NCBI GenBank assembly: GCA_030625695.1
Contig: DAOUQK010000036.1
Span: forward strand, 1 to 16,971
Length of the DNA stretch: 16,971 bases
Source: Paracoccaceae bacterium
GTDB lineage: Bacteria > Pseudomonadota > Alphaproteobacteria > Rhodobacterales > Rhodobacteraceae
Direction: 5' to 3'
The position numbers and the translations under genes are program-made. Below, one piece after another: positions 15,512 through 16,971 of this stretch; positions within the stretch are counted from its first letter, which is position 1; each line of letters begins with the position of its first letter. The notes beneath the pieces are model-generated. The model saw only the letters and a list, made by a program, of their open reading frames with translations, had not been told where the DNA came from and did not search any database.

Positions 15512-15548
15512 AGGCAAAAGAAAACCGGCCCTGTGGCAGGGCCGGTTT
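15512..15548 (-). terminator. Intrinsic terminator of the ATP synthase operon
   Basis: Arms 15522-15533 (AAACCGGCCCTG) and 15537-15548 (CAGGGCCGGTTT) form a perfect 12-base-pair stem with a 3-base loop. Read on the minus strand the stem is followed by TTTTCTTTTG, the expected T-rich tract. It lies 30 bases past the atpC stop. Confidence 0.93.
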
Positions 15549-15578
15549 GGTTACTACCTTATCTGACTGGCCTTGCCG

Positions 15579-15998
15579 TCACAGGTTTATATGGGTGCCC
15601 AGGGCTTCCATATCGGCAAGCAGCTTGGTGGCATCATCCACCAATGAGTGCTGCCCGCCATGAGCCGCGTGAAGCTCGGCATAGGCCGAGCGCGCGGATT
15701 CGACCATTTCATCCACATGCGCCCGGGTCATTTCGCTGACCGGAACAACCTTTTCGGCCAAAACCGACACTGCTGCCCCGGTGATTTCGGCAAAGCCGCC
15801 GGTCACGACATATTCTGTTGCCTCACCTTCTGAAGTTTCGGCGCGCAGAATGCCGGGGCGCAGGGTGGTGATGACAGGCGCATGGTCCGGCATCGCCGTC
15901 ATATCTCCGTCCGCACCGGGTATCTGCACCGCGCTTACCTGCATCGACGCAAGGCTACGCTCGGGGCTTACCAGATCGAATTGCATCGTATCTGCCAT
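15579..15998 (-). CDS. atpC: F1F0 ATP synthase epsilon subunit
   Basis: A 139-residue epsilon subunit of the F1 sector, part of the central stalk at the inner membrane and a brake on ATP hydrolysis. The N-terminal beta-sandwich shows MQFDLVSPERSL (5-16), the family signature IPGADGDMTAMPDHAPVIT (26-44), LRPGILRA (46-53) and the strand pair YVVTGGFAEI (63-72) with VSVLAEKVVP (77-86). The C-terminal helices follow from about residue 90. Length is normal. AAGGAG lies 8 bases before the ATG, in the 15-base gap after atpD. This is the last gene of the operon, closed by the terminator at 15512-15548. Confidence 0.96.
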   Translation of the reverse strand: MADTMQFDLVSPERSLASMQVSAVQIPGADGDMTAMPDHAPVITTLRPGILRAETSEGEATEYVVTGGFAEITGAAVSVLAEKVVPVSEMTRAHVDEMVESARSAYAELHAAHGGQHSLVDDATKLLADMEALGTHINL

Positions 15999-16013
15999 TT
16001 GCTTTGCTCCTTA

Positions 16014-16971
16014 TCAGGCCGCGTCTGCGGCCATACGCTCGGCTTTGGCGATCACGTCGTCAATGCCGCCAACCATCAGGAAGGCACCCTCGGGCAAGTG
16101 ATCGTATTCGCCGGCCACAACCGCTTTGAACGAGGCAATGGTTTCTTCCAGCGGCACCTGAACGCCGGGGGAACCGGTGAAGACCTGGGCCACGTCAAAC
16201 GGCTGGCTCAGGAAACGCTCGATCTTACGCGCACGGGTCACGGTTGTTTTGTCTTCTTCTGACAGTTCGTCCATGCCGAGAATGGCGATGATGTCCTGAA
16301 GCGATTTGTAACGCTGAAGAATTTGCTGAACGCTGGTCGCAACGCCGTAATGCTCTTCGCCAACAATCGCCGGGTCAAGCAGACGGGATGTGGAATCAAG
16401 CGGGTCAACCGCCGGATAGATGCCTTTTTCCGAGATCGCCCGGTTAAGAACCGTGGTCGCATCAAGGTGAGCAAACGAAGTCGCCGGGGCCGGGTCGGTC
16501 AGGTCGTCCGCAGGGACGTAAACCGCCTGCACGGAGGTGATGGACCCGGATTTTGTCGAGGAAATCCGTTCTTGCATGGTACCCATGTCGGTCGCCAGCG
16601 TCGGCTGATAGCCCACAGCAGACGGGATACGACCCAACAGGGCGGAACATTCGGAACCGGCCTGAGTAAAGCGGAAGATGTTGTCAACAAAGAACAAAAC
16701 GTCAGCGCCCGTGTCATCGCGGAACTGTTCCGCCAGGGTCAGACCCGACAAAGCAATCCGCATCCGCGCACCGGGAGGTTCGTTCATCTGGCCGTAAACC
16801 AGAGCGATTTTCGACTCGGGCAGGTTATCAGGAACGATAACACCGGATTCGATCATTTCGTGGTAAAGGTCGTTGCCTTCACGGGTCCGTTCACCCACGC
16901 CGGCAAACACCGACACGCCTGAGTGCACCTTGGCAATGTTGTTGATCAACTCCATGATCAGAACCGTCTTG
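16014..16971 (-). CDS. atpD: F1F0 ATP synthase beta subunit, C-terminal two thirds (truncated by window edge)
   Basis: The catalytic beta subunit of F1. The coding frame runs off the right edge: the codons before the Met at 16955 still read KTVLI, the end of the Walker A P-loop, so the true start lies outside. Visible family motifs include FAGVGERTREGNDLY with the catalytic Glu and Arg, the Walker B strand VLFFVDNIFRF, GRIPSAVGYQPTLATDMG, VQAVYVPADDLTDPAP, AVDPLDSTSRLLDP and IIAILGMDELSEEDK. About 318 of the usual 470-480 residues are present. One oddity is Cys in place of the usual Val in SEVSALLGR (codon 16647-16649 reads TGT). The stop at 16014-16016 lies just before the atpC ribosome-binding site. 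The rest of the atp operon (alpha, gamma, delta) is expected to the right. Confidence 0.97.
   Translation of the reverse strand, partial: KTVLIMELINNIAKVHSGVSVFAGVGERTREGNDLYHEMIESGVIVPDNLPESKIALVYGQMNEPPGARMRIALSGLTLAEQFRDDTGADVLFFVDNIFRFTQAGSECSALLGRIPSAVGYQPTLATDMGTMQERISSTKSGSITSVQAVYVPADDLTDPAPATSFAHLDATTVLNRAISEKGIYPAVDPLDSTSRLLDPAIVGEEHYGVATSVQQILQRYKSLQDIIAILGMDELSEEDKTTVTRARKIERFLSQPFDVAQVFTGSPGVQVPLEETIASFKAVVAGEYDHLPEGAFLMVGGIDDVIAKAERMAADAA

Noticed and set aside
1..16971. Mobile element, phage, CRISPR array, tRNA, rRNA or defence system
   Set aside because: I looked for transposase or integrase motifs, regularly spaced repeats and tRNA-like cloverleaf ends and saw none. The genes are ordinary metabolic and transport functions.

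Overview
The window looks like chromosomal DNA of an alphaproteobacterium, most likely a marine Rhodobacteraceae (Roseobacter-group) species. The evidence is protein-level resemblance to that group (xdhC next to a BMP-family transporter, a DMGDH-like GcvT-fusion flavoenzyme, a DUF938 methyltransferase, an alphaproteobacterial-type atpD-atpC pair), GC-rich coding sequence, and a short intergenic repeat of a kind I recall from Rhodobacteraceae genomes. The species cannot be named from the sequence. I see no phage, plasmid, insertion-sequence, CRISPR, tRNA or rRNA signal. The window is densely coding and no gene-free stretch exceeds about 175 bases.

Left block (1-5185, + strand): the 3' end of xdhC (xanthine dehydrogenase maturation factor) overlaps by ATGA the ATPase gene of a complete BMP-family ABC importer (ATPase, two permeases, periplasmic binding protein). 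The layout suggests import of a purine or nucleoside feeding xanthine dehydrogenase. The block ends at a clear intrinsic terminator (5154-5185).

Middle-left block (5228-7337, + strand): an aldo/keto reductase overlaps a DUF938 SAM-dependent methyltransferase, followed by a secreted protein with four EF-hands.

Middle block (7408-14316, - strand, read right to left): an NAD-dependent D-2-hydroxyacid dehydrogenase (TTG start), a gamma-glutamyltransferase and an FAD-linked D-lactate-dehydrogenase-like protein lie close enough to form an operon. After 174 bases comes an 833-residue dimethylglycine/sarcosine-dehydrogenase-like flavoprotein fused to a GcvT-type folate domain. A secreted double-SH3 protein (14450-14989, +) is divergent from the hydroxyacid dehydrogenase.

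Right block (15107-16971, - strand): the end of the F1F0 ATP synthase operon (atpD, truncated at the window edge, then atpC), a strong terminator, and a small H-type lectin-domain protein downstream.

No gene here is clearly a new system. The most interesting non-coding observation is a pair of about 40-base repeats (1971-2010 and 10019-10058, 34 of 40 identical). Each sits 21-25 bases past a stop codon in sense orientation and carries a short hairpin followed by a T-rich stretch, so this looks like a mobile or recurrent 3'-end element. Other points worth a look are the lectin gene behind the ATP synthase operon, the overlap of xdhC with the transporter, and a Cys in the usually invariant SEVSALLGR motif of the ATP synthase beta subunit.
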